Assembly: GCF_012849095.1 (NCBI RefSeq)
Contig: NZ_CP051680.1
Coordinates: 6,940,001-7,004,000, forward strand
DNA from: Cohnella herbarum
Lineage (GTDB): Bacteria > Bacillota > Bacilli > Paenibacillales > Paenibacillaceae
DNA: 64,000 nucleotides
Direction of reading: 5' to 3'
Each line of letters starts with the position of its first letter. The stretch's first letter is position 1. The notes below the pieces were generated by a model. It saw nothing but the letters and a program-made list of their open reading frames with translations. It had not been told where the DNA came from and made no database searches. Of the stretch, positions 53,504 to 62,776 are shown in pieces. The position numbers and the translations under genes were made by a program.

Positions 53504-54712
53504 ATGGACGACGACCGAACGATATTTAACCGGAGCTTCGATAGTTTGACGACTCTTGCCGACGCGATCAGCGAGGCGTTGCGTTGCCCGGTCACGATTG
53601 AAGATGCCCATCACAGGCTGATCGCCTACAGTACGCACGATCCGCAAACCGATCCGGTAAGGATCGCGACGATTATCGGTCGGCGGGTTCCCGAGAAGGT
53701 CATACGGGAACTATGGCAGAACGGCATTATGGGAGCCTTGAACGGAAGCGATGACCCGGTTCGCGTGCCGGCGATAGACGGAATCGGTTTCGGAGACCGA
53801 ATAGCGATAGCGATTCGCAGGAAAAGCGAAGTATTAGGCTACATTTGGGTGCTGGAGACGGGGAGGCGGCTTGATCCGAACGACATGGCGCAGTTGAAGA
53901 AAGCCGCCGAAGCCGTGAAAGCCAACATATTAGAGCTTGAGATGAAGAGCAGGAAAACGGAAAAAGAATATCAGGAGTTTTTCTGGCAACTGCTAACGGG
54001 GCATTACTTATCGGGCGAGATGATTCAAGCGAAGGCAGATAAGCTGGGGGTTACTCTTCCTCTCGGTTATTACGTAATCGTGTTTGAATTCGAGTCAGAG
54101 ATCACGGAAGAAACGCATAGGCAAATCCGTTATCACATTCACACCAATCCTCAAGACAAAGTCGCGCTTCATATCATCAACGGCAAACAGTTGATTTTGT
54201 TATCGGGGCAGGCTGACGAGGCTTCCATCCGTCAGATATGGAATCGATTGAGCTCGTCTGCCGTTAACGCCGGGGTAAGTCTGTCTTCCGGCCAATACGC
54301 GGAAGTGGAGAAGCGATATCAGGAAGCATTGCTAGTACTGCGGATCAAGAAGCATTATCCCGAAGAAATGAATGCGACCTATCGCTACGAAGATCTGGGT
54401 TTCTATCAATTCATGCCGAGAATGGCGGAAGAACGGCGGGAACATGATCACGAGAATGCTCGAATCCGCAGACTGAAAGCCTATGATCGGGAGCATCATT
54501 CCGATTTGATTCGAACGTTGGACGTCTTCCTAACTACCGATAGCAATGCGAAGAAGACGGCGGAAATCCTTCATATACATACGAATACGTTGACGTATCG
54601 GCTCAAGCGCATCGAGGAAATCGGAGAGCTCGATTTGGACGATATGAACCAGAAGGTATCGCTATATTTAGAGTTGCGGCTGGCGAGGTTCACCGGTCAA
54701 CCGCTTCGTTAA
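53504..54712 (+). CDS. PucR/CdaR-type helix-turn-helix regulator
   Basis: This is a 402-residue regulator. Residues 1-140 are a GAF-like sensor region (EALRCPVTIEDAHHRLIAYS). About 165-290 is the CdaR GGDEF-like middle domain (LGYYVIVFEFESEITEE). The C-terminal PucR HTH lies at about 340-395 (NAKKTAEILHIHTNTLTYRL, then KRIEEIGELDLDD). In other bacteria this family controls purine, sugar-diacid or amino-acid use. AAGGAG lies ten bases before the ATG. It is in line with the deacetylase-like and acyltransferase-like genes downstream, which have their own promoter, so it may regulate them. Confidence 0.88.
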   Translation: MDDDRTIFNRSFDSLTTLADAISEALRCPVTIEDAHHRLIAYSTHDPQTDPVRIATIIGRRVPEKVIRELWQNGIMGALNGSDDPVRVPAIDGIGFGDRIAIAIRRKSEVLGYIWVLETGRRLDPNDMAQLKKAAEAVKANILELEMKSRKTEKEYQEFFWQLLTGHYLSGEMIQAKADKLGVTLPLGYYVIVFEFESEITEETHRQIRYHIHTNPQDKVALHIINGKQLILLSGQADEASIRQIWNRLSSSAVNAGVSLSSGQYAEVEKRYQEALLVLRIKKHYPEEMNATYRYEDLGFYQFMPRMAEERREHDHENARIRRLKAYDREHHSDLIRTLDVFLTTDSNAKKTAEILHIHTNTLTYRLKRIEEIGELDLDDMNQKVSLYLELRLARFTGQPLR

Positions 54713-54761
54713 AAGGGCAATGGAAAGTCAATAAGAGTATGGCGAAGTATGGAACGGTTAA

Positions 54762-54790
54762 TTGGTGGGCATATGCGAAGGGGATATAAT
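54762..54790 (+). promoter_or_regulatory. Predicted promoter of the deacetylase/acyltransferase pair
   Basis: TTGGTG (54762-54767) and a perfect TATAAT (54785-54790) are spaced by 17 bases, 38 bases before the ATG at 54828. Confidence 0.55.
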
Positions 54791-54827
54791 GGGAACTATT
54801 CGATGACGTCTAGAGGGGGATTGCCGC

Positions 54828-56189
54828 ATGGGGAAGATCAAAGTGTTGTTCTGGTTCGACGTCGAAGACTTCATTAATCCGGAGTCGGAGGAAGCGTTGC
54901 TAGGCTTAATGGACCTGTTCGATCAACGCGGTATCGTCGGCATTTTCAAGCTTGTCGGGGAGAAAATAAGAGTTCTCGAGCGGAACGGCCGCGAAGACAT
55001 TCTCGTTAAGCTAAGACGTCATGAGATCGGATACCATACGGACTGGCATAGCATCCCCCCTGTAGTTACGGTATATCTCGAGCCGTTGGGGTTCCGCGAA
55101 GGCGCGGAGGAATTCACGCGGCGGGAGGAGGGCGGTATCGGCGATCTGGCGCGGATTACGGGTCAACCCGTCCGCTGTTATGGTCAACCGGGTCAAGCGT
55201 GGGCGCCTCAGACGTTTCCCGCCCTGAATCGTTGGGGCGTATCCGCGTACTTGGACGGCCACGATCAAGTGACGATGGAGGGCAGACCGTTCTGGTACGG
55301 CGGGCTGCTTAACTTGGACTCGTTGACGGGCTTAATGAGCTTGCCCTTGAAGGACGGCGCGTTGCCTGAAGCCATGCAAGAATTCGACCGGCTGTGCGAG
55401 TTGCAGAAGGACGAAGCGGTTGGCTTCATCAGTATCTTCTACCATCCGACCGAGTTCGTGTTCGCCGAGTTCTGGGACGCGGTGAACTTCTCCAACGGCC
55501 GAAACCCCTCTCCGGAGGATTGGGTCAAGCCGCCTTTTCGACCGGAGGGTCATATGCGGATGTACTTGGATCGGGTCGGGGAGTTCATCGACTATACCTT
55601 GTCCAAGCCTAACGTGTCGTACGCGAGTACGGATGAGATTGTACGGATGGAACGCAGCGTTTCCCGGGTTCTGAGCGGGGACGAGGTAAAATCGTTCGCG
55701 CTCAGAACGGGGAATGAGCTGATCTACTTGACGGAGGGTCCGATGTGCTTATCCGCCTCCGAGCTGTTCTGGGTATTCCGTCAATACGCTCTCGGATTGG
55801 AACCCGTACCGGAAATCGTCTATGGCCCGGAACGGGATTATCCCGGAGATCCGGCTAGGGAGGTCCGGGTAAGAGACGTGTTCGAATCGCTCCGCGAGCC
55901 TATGCCGGAAGTTTGCGGCTTTAAGCAGTTGCCCGATTATTTCCAAGTCGCGGACGTGAAGATGGACCCCGTTACGATGACTTGTACGCTTGCGGCGATT
56001 ATTCGCGAAGGCTTAACCGAGGAAGATCGGATCTTCCCGCTGAACGGAACGCTGGCAGCGACGAAGCATGCCATGAACGAGGGGGACTGGGCGGAATATT
56101 GGCCTATCTTCCCCGAAGGGTTGCAGGTACCGAATATCGTTGCGATGTCGAGATTGCAGACGTGGACGATCAAACCGGCATTATTCTAA
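54828..56189 (+). CDS. Polysaccharide-deacetylase-like (NodB-fold) protein
   Basis: This is a 453-residue protein with no signal peptide. The N-terminal half resembles the CE4/NodB fold: FWFDVEDF places Asp11 and Asp14 where the catalytic and metal aspartates lie, and HTDWH (His70-His74) fits the H-[ST]-x-x-H zinc motif. YGQPGQAWAPQTFPALNRWG at about 118-137 corresponds to motif 3. A downstream HPTEFVF may supply another histidine. Most CE4 enzymes are exported and about 200-300 residues, so this longer cytoplasmic form may act on a soluble sugar or amide. The C-terminal 150 residues are unassigned. It is followed after 18 bases by an acyltransferase-like gene, suggesting linked deacylation and acylation. 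Confidence 0.7.
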   Translation: MGKIKVLFWFDVEDFINPESEEALLGLMDLFDQRGIVGIFKLVGEKIRVLERNGREDILVKLRRHEIGYHTDWHSIPPVVTVYLEPLGFREGAEEFTRREEGGIGDLARITGQPVRCYGQPGQAWAPQTFPALNRWGVSAYLDGHDQVTMEGRPFWYGGLLNLDSLTGLMSLPLKDGALPEAMQEFDRLCELQKDEAVGFISIFYHPTEFVFAEFWDAVNFSNGRNPSPEDWVKPPFRPEGHMRMYLDRVGEFIDYTLSKPNVSYASTDEIVRMERSVSRVLSGDEVKSFALRTGNELIYLTEGPMCLSASELFWVFRQYALGLEPVPEIVYGPERDYPGDPAREVRVRDVFESLREPMPEVCGFKQLPDYFQVADVKMDPVTMTCTLAAIIREGLTEEDRIFPLNGTLAATKHAMNEGDWAEYWPIFPEGLQVPNIVAMSRLQTWTIKPALF

Positions 56190-56207
56190 TGAAATGAGTG
56201 AATCGCT

Positions 56208-57368
56208 TTGGACAATATGGACTTTCTGACGGAATCGAAAATTGCGGAGTTTAACCGGCTTCTACGCTTGCCTCAGCCGGCATTAGACGTCTTGTATGAA
56301 GCCGCGGCGATCGTTCGCGAGCATTCGGGGCTGCGCGAGCTGCTACGGCAGAGCGGCTTAAGCAGGATCCCGGTTGCGGATGCCGATAACGATATGGGGG
56401 CTTTGGCTGCAACCGTCGCGGAATACCCGAAGTTCTTGGAGGATCATGCCGCGTACCTGCGAACCGAAATGGGGGACCGAGCGGGGATGTTCGCCGTCAT
56501 CCTGGTGCTCGGCTTGTTGGATCGGACAATCGCTTATTACGGCTCGAAGCGAATTCCGGAAGAGGTGCTGATCGAGACTTTAAAAGATTTGACGATCTGG
56601 ATGAAGCATCATTATGCTCATAACGGCACCTGGGGACTTGCCGAATTAAGCTGGTTGCTTAACCATGCGACCGGGCAACTGTTTCGGCTTGGGCGGTTGC
56701 AGTTCGCGCATAAAGCGTTTAATCATGCGGTCGTTGTCCTGCGTAACGCGAATAGCGGAGAGGTCGTCATTCTCTCCGAGCCGGGCGTCAATTACCGCCG
56801 GGACGGGCGGGTAGACGGCACGAACGGGAAATACGAATCGGAACAAGGCTGGCAGGCCCGGTACGATCAATCGGATGATCGCTTTATCGTCGGCAACCCG
56901 ATTCGATCTTCCGGCTTTGCGTCGGAAGAGACGATACGGCTTTCCGCGTCCGATTGGGTCGTCGTGCTGCGGCGCGGCGATCCCGTATTGGAGGTTCACA
57001 TTCCGGAGGATGGTCCGATGCGGCCGGAACAATGCAGAGAGTCCTTCGATAATGCCACTCGGTTCTATCGCGAGCAATTTCCGGAGAAACCGTACCGGGC
57101 ATTCGTCTGCACGTCCTGGCTTCTAGATCCTCAGCTCGCGGACCTTGTCCCCGCCCCCGCGAACATTACGTCATTCCAGAAGACGTTCTCGCTGTTTCCC
57201 GTATTGTCGGACGAGCGAGAAACTTACCGGAGAGTGTTCGGGACGGACGATCTGGACCCGGTTACGGCTAGTCGGGATACGGGCTTAAGACGGGCGATCG
57301 TCGAATACGCGGAAGCGGGTCATCTTCTTCACGGCGGCGCAGGGTTATTGCTAGCGGATGCGATCTAA
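56208..57368 (+). CDS. GNAT-like acyltransferase-domain protein
   Basis: This is a protein of about 386 residues. The N-terminal part is helical. The C-terminal part (about 210-385) contains SWLLDPQLADLVPAPANITS followed by FQKTFSLFP, which I recognise from proteins annotated as acyltransferases with a two-part GNAT-like fold (NAT_N and GNAT-like C-terminal domains). No catalytic residues are certain. The start is unclear: TTG 56208 opens the frame but has a poor ribosome binding site, and ATG 56217 is an alternative. It sits directly after the deacetylase-like gene. Its stop is only two bases before the remnant of a solute-binding-protein gene, which suggests that a rearrangement placed it here. 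Confidence 0.65.
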   Translation: MDNMDFLTESKIAEFNRLLRLPQPALDVLYEAAAIVREHSGLRELLRQSGLSRIPVADADNDMGALAATVAEYPKFLEDHAAYLRTEMGDRAGMFAVILVLGLLDRTIAYYGSKRIPEEVLIETLKDLTIWMKHHYAHNGTWGLAELSWLLNHATGQLFRLGRLQFAHKAFNHAVVVLRNANSGEVVILSEPGVNYRRDGRVDGTNGKYESEQGWQARYDQSDDRFIVGNPIRSSGFASEETIRLSASDWVVVLRRGDPVLEVHIPEDGPMRPEQCRESFDNATRFYREQFPEKPYRAFVCTSWLLDPQLADLVPAPANITSFQKTFSLFPVLSDERETYRRVFGTDDLDPVTASRDTGLRRAIVEYAEAGHLLHGGAGLLLADAI

Positions 57369-57370
57369 GA

Positions 57371-57505
57371 CCTGAGCATCCGAAATTCGCTGGATATAAA
57401 CAGCCGATGAGCAATTGGGATAAGTATGCGACGGGGCTGAACGCGCTTGGGCTACAGGATGTATTGAAGGTATACGAACAGGCTTCCGACCGCTCGCAGC
57501 AATAG
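57371..57505 (+). pseudogene. C-terminal remnant of an LplA-like solute-binding-protein gene
   Basis: The frame 57371-57505 ends MSNWDKYATGLNALGLQDVL followed by KVYEQASDRSQQ and a stop. The intact binding protein at 61210-62757 ends MSEWDAYVKGVNDLGLSDVL followed by KVYEQAFARSRQ and a stop. The match in sequence, position relative to the stop and length shows that this is the tail of a homologous gene whose first roughly 90 percent is gone. Similarity starts near PKFAGYKQP, right after the acyltransferase-like gene's stop. There is no start codon with a ribosome binding site. It lies next to the kinase/regulator pair of locus J. Confidence 0.85.
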
Positions 57506-57512
57506 TTCCCCG

Positions 57513-59177
57513 CTAGCGTCCCTGTTGCAAGTCCCTGTAGTCTTGAGGGGCGATATTCATCAGTTTCTTGAAAAAACGGGAGAAGGCGATCCCGGATTGA
57601 TAACCGACTTCTATGGCGATTTCATGGATTTTCATATCGCTATGCGAGATCAGATGCTTCGCTTTCTCCAAGCGGGCTTCCGTTATATAATCCGAGATGC
57701 CTTTGCCCGTTATTTGCTTGTACAGCCTGGACAAATAGGTTGGATTCAGATGAACGTGCTCTCCTAATCTCGTAAGCGATAAATCCTGATTCAGATTGTC
57801 GAGGATATATTGATCGACATCTTCGACTAAACGATCCGAATGATCTTTCTGGTCGATTGACGCATGCTCGAAGAGGGATAAGGCAAGGTTGCGGTAATAG
57901 TCCGCGTAGCGCTCCCATTCGAGATCCGGGTTCATCCGGAGCAGGAGATCAAGACTAATTTTCTCGGTCCTGTCCGATAGAAGCTGTCTGCGATTCATAA
58001 AACCGATGAACAAATGGGATAAATAGTGTAACGTCTCCAAACGTAACCCGATGTGATCGCCGGCTTCTCTGACGGTGACTACGAGATCCTCGAAAAGTTC
58101 TATGAATTCCGAACTCTTGCCGCTCGCCAGCAGACCCGGGAGGGCGGAATACCGCGCCAGCTTTAGATAGACGCTGGATTCCACGGGGCTCATCGCCAAG
58201 GTTCGTTGCTTCGTATGATGATTGATCAGCTCTTCGTCCGTAGTCAGCAGCTCTTGATTCAATCCGATCCCGCTCTGCATGAGAAATTCTAACCGGTGCA
58301 GCTTTTCCCCGATGTGTTCCCAAGAGGTAGCCGAGCCGCCGAGCACAACGGAAAGCCGCAGCTTAAGCAACTCGCGGCAAGTGTTCTGGATCGTCTCCAA
58401 CGTTCCATAGAAAAACCGGAACGATTTGCTCGTTTCTTTGCGGTCGTCCAGCTCGTCCATTGGTTGCCAAATTCCGACGATGTGCGACGAATCCAGGTTA
58501 AGCGTAACCATTCGTACCTTGGGCGATAAGTATTCATTCATAATATTCCGTACGGAATAGAGGAGCAGCGCCCGATCCGACCAGGTCATCGATTGCTTCC
58601 ACCTGTCGATCCGCGCGACGACGAGATAGACGGGGGTGGCAGGGTGCAGGTCGATCTCCAGCGCGCGAAATTGCTCGCATCGATCGTTCGATCCGATCGG
58701 TTTGCCTTGAAGAAGCTCGAGCAGAAATTCCCGTTGCAACGAAGGAAGGGCCACGCGGAATTGAGTTTGGGCTTTCGCGATCAACACCCGCGAGTTGCGT
58801 TCCTCGAGAACTTCGCCCGCGGCTTTGTATACGGCTTCGAGAATGCGGGCATCTCCTTCCGTCTTCATAATGAAGTCGGATCCGCCAAGAATAATGGCCT
58901 CTCTGGCGAAGTTGAAGTCATGATAACTCGTTAAGAAGATCACTTTGCACTGCGGTTGCCGTTGCTTCACTTCCTTCAATAACTCCAATCCCGAAATTTC
59001 GGGCATCTTGATATCGGTCACGATGATATCGATCTGATGATCCCGCATAACGGAGAAGGCCCCCGGCACGGAATACGCCTTGTAAACCTCCATAGGCATT
59101 CGTTGTTCCTCGCAGAACAATTCGTACAAACCGTCCGCGATGATCGGCATATCGTCAACGATCAACAGCTTCAGCAT
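57513..59177 (-). CDS. YesN-type response regulator with AraC DNA-binding domain, long form
   Basis: This is a 554-residue regulator, the longest of the four here. The receiver domain has Asp8/Asp9 and phospho-acceptor Asp55 in IVTDIKMP. The usual KP motif is replaced by MKTEGDARIL. A middle region of about 300 residues follows. The C-terminal AraC HTH pair occupies about 455-550: GEHVHLNPTYLSRLYKQITG and VGYQSGIAFSRFFKKLMN. GGGAGGG lies upstream of the ATG at 59177. It overlaps the kinase gene by 23 bases. It is divergent from the importer at 61210, which it probably controls. Confidence 0.92.
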   Translation of the reverse strand: MLKLLIVDDMPIIADGLYELFCEEQRMPMEVYKAYSVPGAFSVMRDHQIDIIVTDIKMPEISGLELLKEVKQRQPQCKVIFLTSYHDFNFAREAIILGGSDFIMKTEGDARILEAVYKAAGEVLEERNSRVLIAKAQTQFRVALPSLQREFLLELLQGKPIGSNDRCEQFRALEIDLHPATPVYLVVARIDRWKQSMTWSDRALLLYSVRNIMNEYLSPKVRMVTLNLDSSHIVGIWQPMDELDDRKETSKSFRFFYGTLETIQNTCRELLKLRLSVVLGGSATSWEHIGEKLHRLEFLMQSGIGLNQELLTTDEELINHHTKQRTLAMSPVESSVYLKLARYSALPGLLASGKSSEFIELFEDLVVTVREAGDHIGLRLETLHYLSHLFIGFMNRRQLLSDRTEKISLDLLLRMNPDLEWERYADYYRNLALSLFEHASIDQKDHSDRLVEDVDQYILDNLNQDLSLTRLGEHVHLNPTYLSRLYKQITGKGISDYITEARLEKAKHLISHSDMKIHEIAIEVGYQSGIAFSRFFKKLMNIAPQDYRDLQQGR

Positions 59178-60942
59178 CCGGCGTCCCTCCCTTTCTTACG
59201 ATGACAATCTGTATTTTCAGCCCGCCCATCACGCTTCGAGATAGAACAAGCCCGGATTCATCTCCGAACTTAAGACGAAGACGTCGATGCACGTTGATCA
59301 TTCCCGTACTTTCCTCCGTTTGTTTGTCCGCTTCGGAGAGCTTCGCGACAAGCGTCTCCAATTGCGAATCGTCCAGTTGCTTGCCGTTGTCCTCCACGTC
59401 GATGCGAACGTACTGCCCGTCCGCATGGAAGGAGACGGATAGTTCGCCTCGGGCTAACTGCTTCTCGAACACGTGATTGAAGCAATTTTCGAGCAGAGGC
59501 TGCAGGATTAAGCGGGGAACCATCACTTGTTTGATCTCTTCGGGCAGGGGTTCGAACTTTACGAATACCCTTTGGTCAAAGCAAACCGATTGAATGTCGA
59601 CGTAAGTCTGCGCATGAAGAACGTCGTCTTCCAGTTTGATTTCGTCCGAGGCGTCTCTCGTGACGAATTGGAAGTAACGTCCGAGATATTCGGTGAACCG
59701 CGAGGCTTTATCCGCATTCCCGGAACGAACGAGGCGATGCAACACGAAAAAGTTATTGTAGAGAAAATGAGGATTGATCTGAGATTGAAGCCGCTTCAAC
59801 TCGGAACGTTGATTGAGCAGCTTCTGTTCGTAGACGACGTTCACCATGTTATCGAGCGTTTCCGTCATATTATTGAAGCGACGGTATAAGTAGCCGAATT
59901 CGTCTTCGTTCCTATGGGCTAGGGAGAATCGCAATTGTCCGATTTCGACCCTTCGGAAGGCGTGGATCAACATTCTTAACGGTTTGTGAATCAGCTTGTA
60001 CAGCCCGAGCGAGAACAGGATAATGATCAGAATCGATATGAGGGAGAAGGAGTAGAAATACTTCTTGTATATGCTTAACGAATCGTAGATTTCCGACTCC
60101 GGCGCGTATGCGGCAAGCAGGACGTTAGAGCCGGCCCAAGGTTCGTAGACAATGAAATAGGACTCGCCCCGAATGTTCTCCGTGACGACGCGGGGGCCGT
60201 AACCTCGAGATTCGTTAACGGCATTCGCGAGCAGGCGGCGTTTGATTTCGCTGCCGGCGGAGTCTTGTTTATTCGCGGAAATTTCCCACGTGTTCCGCAT
60301 ATCGAACAACAGCGCTCCTCCGCGGTCGAAGCTCATGATTTTCGAAATATAGTCCGCAACGGTCGCTTCCGAGATTTGCACGGCAAGAATGAGCATTCCT
60401 TCTTTGTCCCCGGGGGACGTAATGAAGGGAGCATTCATGTATAAGCGATCGTTCCATAAGATAAACGGTTTTGCTTGCGTCTTCAGAGCTTCGAAAGATT
60501 CGGCTTGGAAGGAGCTGTTGCCTCCGATTTTCGCCACCGTCGTGTTCATTAAAGGAAGATAGGCGATCGAATCCGAAACGAAGCGCGTCGAGTATTGAAT
60601 TCTGTTGAGATAGGGGCCGACTTTACTTAAGAATGCCGCTTTCTCTAAATAGGAAATATCGGGCTTTATGACCTCCACATGCTCGATTGCAATATCAAGC
60701 GCGCTCATATTGAGCATTTGCTGGATTCTCTGAACTTCACCATCGAGGATATTGCTGTAGGATTGCAGGGAGCTGGTCAGCGCCCGTTCGATTTCCTTGC
60801 GATTGTTGTCGGCACCGATATTCGTAATGACGTAATTGAATACGTACAACGGCGTAACGAGGATAAACAAGCTTGCGATAAGCTTCGTCAGAATCGATCT
60901 GTCCGCTATTAACTTCGGGAGGCGTCTCCATAGCTGCGGCAC
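59155..60942 (-). CDS. YesM-type two-component sensor histidine kinase
   Basis: This is a 595-residue kinase starting at GTG 60942, seven bases after AAAGGGGGAT. Membrane segment 1 is at about 20-40 (LIASLFILVTPLYVFNYVIT), the sensing domain runs to about 280, and segment 2 is at 285-305 (FSLISILIIILFSLGLYKLI). HAMP follows. The phospho-acceptor is His392 in INPHFLYNNFFV, the N box is LQPLLENCFNHV, and the ATPase motif is VEDNGKQLDD. The last glycine box (ESTGMINVHRRLRLKFG) is weaker than in the other three kinases. It is co-transcribed with the response regulator and divergent from the importer. Confidence 0.92.
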   Translation of the reverse strand: MPQLWRRLPKLIADRSILTKLIASLFILVTPLYVFNYVITNIGADNNRKEIERALTSSLQSYSNILDGEVQRIQQMLNMSALDIAIEHVEVIKPDISYLEKAAFLSKVGPYLNRIQYSTRFVSDSIAYLPLMNTTVAKIGGNSSFQAESFEALKTQAKPFILWNDRLYMNAPFITSPGDKEGMLILAVQISEATVADYISKIMSFDRGGALLFDMRNTWEISANKQDSAGSEIKRRLLANAVNESRGYGPRVVTENIRGESYFIVYEPWAGSNVLLAAYAPESEIYDSLSIYKKYFYSFSLISILIIILFSLGLYKLIHKPLRMLIHAFRRVEIGQLRFSLAHRNEDEFGYLYRRFNNMTETLDNMVNVVYEQKLLNQRSELKRLQSQINPHFLYNNFFVLHRLVRSGNADKASRFTEYLGRYFQFVTRDASDEIKLEDDVLHAQTYVDIQSVCFDQRVFVKFEPLPEEIKQVMVPRLILQPLLENCFNHVFEKQLARGELSVSFHADGQYVRIDVEDNGKQLDDSQLETLVAKLSEADKQTEESTGMINVHRRLRLKFGDESGLVLSRSVMGGLKIQIVIVRKGGTPDAEAVDR

Positions 60943-61209
60943 TCTTATCCCCCTTTAGGCGATCTCGCGAATTCCTTCCTATATTATACCGAATGAACGG
61001 CTGCTTGAGGGCTTAACAATCGTCAACATCGCTTAACGAATCTCTACCTGATTCCCGGTAAGAGCATTCAAACCTACGTTCGAGCGGATGGGAAAATAGT
61101 TAACGAAGATCGGATAAAGTTAGATTTGGTTTATTTCGGGAATGAGAGGCGTGCATTATCATGAAATAGCAAGCTAGTTCGACGAGTCGATTCGAAGGGG
61201 AGCTAAAAT
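60943..61209. other. Divergent intergenic region of the kinase and importer genes
   Basis: This 267-base gap separates two divergent starts. It contains the kinase ribosome binding site and AT-rich stretches, including TATATTATACC near 60980 and TTAGATTTGGTTTATTT near 61120. No convincing -35/-10 pair facing the importer was found, which suits an activator-dependent promoter. No gene is visible. Confidence 0.4.
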
Positions 61210-62757
61210 ATGAAAAGAAGATCGTGGACGACGATTGCATTGATCCTCGCGATGGCATTGATCGCGGCTTGCTCGTCGGGAAACAACAAGGAAACTTCCG
61301 GCAGTCCGAAGGCTAGCGCGGCTGCCAGTACGGCTAAAGCATCGGAGAGCGCTGGCGAAGCTTCCGAGCAGCCGCCGACGAAACTGACCATGATGGTACA
61401 AAGCCATCCTTCGTGGCCAGTGAACAAAGATTGGCTCGTCTATCGGGAGCTTGGCGCGCTAGCGAACGTTCAATTGGACGTGAGCGGATATCAAGGGGAC
61501 TGGTGGGAGGCCATCCCGCTCGTTATCGCATCCGGAGACCTTCCGGATCTCATGTGGATGTCGGGCCCGGACATTATCCATCAGTACGGCAGCGAAGGCG
61601 CCCTGGTTAATTTGCTTGATCATATGGATAAGATGCCGAACCTTGAAGCGTGGATAACCGATCATCGGGAAATTACCAACGCGTTGTTGTCGACGGACGG
61701 CAAGCTGTTCATGAACCCCGCGCAAGGCGCATATGGCGACTGGGATGGCTTGTGGTTATATCGCGAGGATATCTTTAAGAAAAATAACCTCGAGGTACCG
61801 AAAACTTACGATGAATTGTTCGAAGTATTGTTGAAGCTGAAGGAAATTTACCCGGATAGCTATCCTCTCTTCCTGCCGGACTGGGGCGCTATGAACCAGA
61901 TCGCGCTCAGCTTCGGAACGGAAAATTCGTTCTATTACAACGAAGAGACGAAGTCTTGGCAATACGGTCCGACCGAGGACAATTACAGGCAAGCGCTGCA
62001 GTTTGTCGTCGATGCTTACGAAGCGAAGCTCATTCCGGTCGAATTCGGCAGCTTGGACAGCAACAAGCGCAATGAAATGATCACGACCGACCAATCGTTC
62101 ATCGTGTTCGGTTATATAGGCCATATCGATACGTACAACAACCTGGCAAGAGCGGCGAATCCGGATTTCAAAATAGCCCAGTTTACGCCTCCGGGCGGAG
62201 CGGGTCATCCAGGCTATCATGGCAGCCAATTTATGTTCCAGGAAGGTCTTACGGTTACGACCCCGTCCAAAAACAAGGACGCGGCGTTCAAGTTCATCGA
62301 TTCCATGTTTACCGAGAAAGGCAAAGAGATCGCCAGCTGGGGGAAAGAAGGAATTACGTTCGAGAAAGCCGAGGGCGGGAACAAGTACTTGCCTATCGTG
62401 AAAGACGCGGCTACTCGATCGGTTAGTTTCGGTCTTCGCACGGCCGGCGTTAACGCGTGGTTCGACAACGAGGCGAATATCGCGCTCATGAACGAAGAGA
62501 CGAAGGCCTCCTATCTGGAAGCCGGCAAGCATATTAAACCTGCCGGGAAGACGGTCATTTTCACGAAGGAAGAAAGAGATTCGATCGCCCTTAAGCAAGA
62601 AGCGATCGGCAAATACGTCTCCGAGAACGTGAGCAAGTTCATTATCGGGCAGCGTTCGATGAGCGAGTGGGATGCCTACGTGAAAGGCGTTAACGATCTA
62701 GGCTTGAGCGACGTGTTGAAAGTATACGAGCAGGCGTTTGCCCGTTCGCGGCAATAG
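61210..62757 (+). CDS. ABC importer solute-binding lipoprotein, LplA-like
   Basis: This is a 515-residue binding protein. The signal peptide ends in lipobox IAAC (Cys21), with a Ser/Ala/Lys/Glu-rich linker to about residue 55. Motifs include GDLPDLMWMSGPDIIHQYG, GLWLYREDIFKKNNLEVPKT and the C-terminal MSEWDAYVKGVNDLGLSDVL, which the remnant at 57371-57505 repeats almost exactly. GGGGAGC lies before the ATG. It is divergent from the kinase pair, unlike the other three kinase-linked importers, whose kinase genes are upstream and in line. No strong hairpin separates it from the next gene. Confidence 0.9.
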   Translation: MKRRSWTTIALILAMALIAACSSGNNKETSGSPKASAAASTAKASESAGEASEQPPTKLTMMVQSHPSWPVNKDWLVYRELGALANVQLDVSGYQGDWWEAIPLVIASGDLPDLMWMSGPDIIHQYGSEGALVNLLDHMDKMPNLEAWITDHREITNALLSTDGKLFMNPAQGAYGDWDGLWLYREDIFKKNNLEVPKTYDELFEVLLKLKEIYPDSYPLFLPDWGAMNQIALSFGTENSFYYNEETKSWQYGPTEDNYRQALQFVVDAYEAKLIPVEFGSLDSNKRNEMITTDQSFIVFGYIGHIDTYNNLARAANPDFKIAQFTPPGGAGHPGYHGSQFMFQEGLTVTTPSKNKDAAFKFIDSMFTEKGKEIASWGKEGITFEKAEGGNKYLPIVKDAATRSVSFGLRTAGVNAWFDNEANIALMNEETKASYLEAGKHIKPAGKTVIFTKEERDSIALKQEAIGKYVSENVSKFIIGQRSMSEWDAYVKGVNDLGLSDVLKVYEQAFARSRQ

Positions 62758-62776
62758 GAAAGGAAGGCTGCCGACG

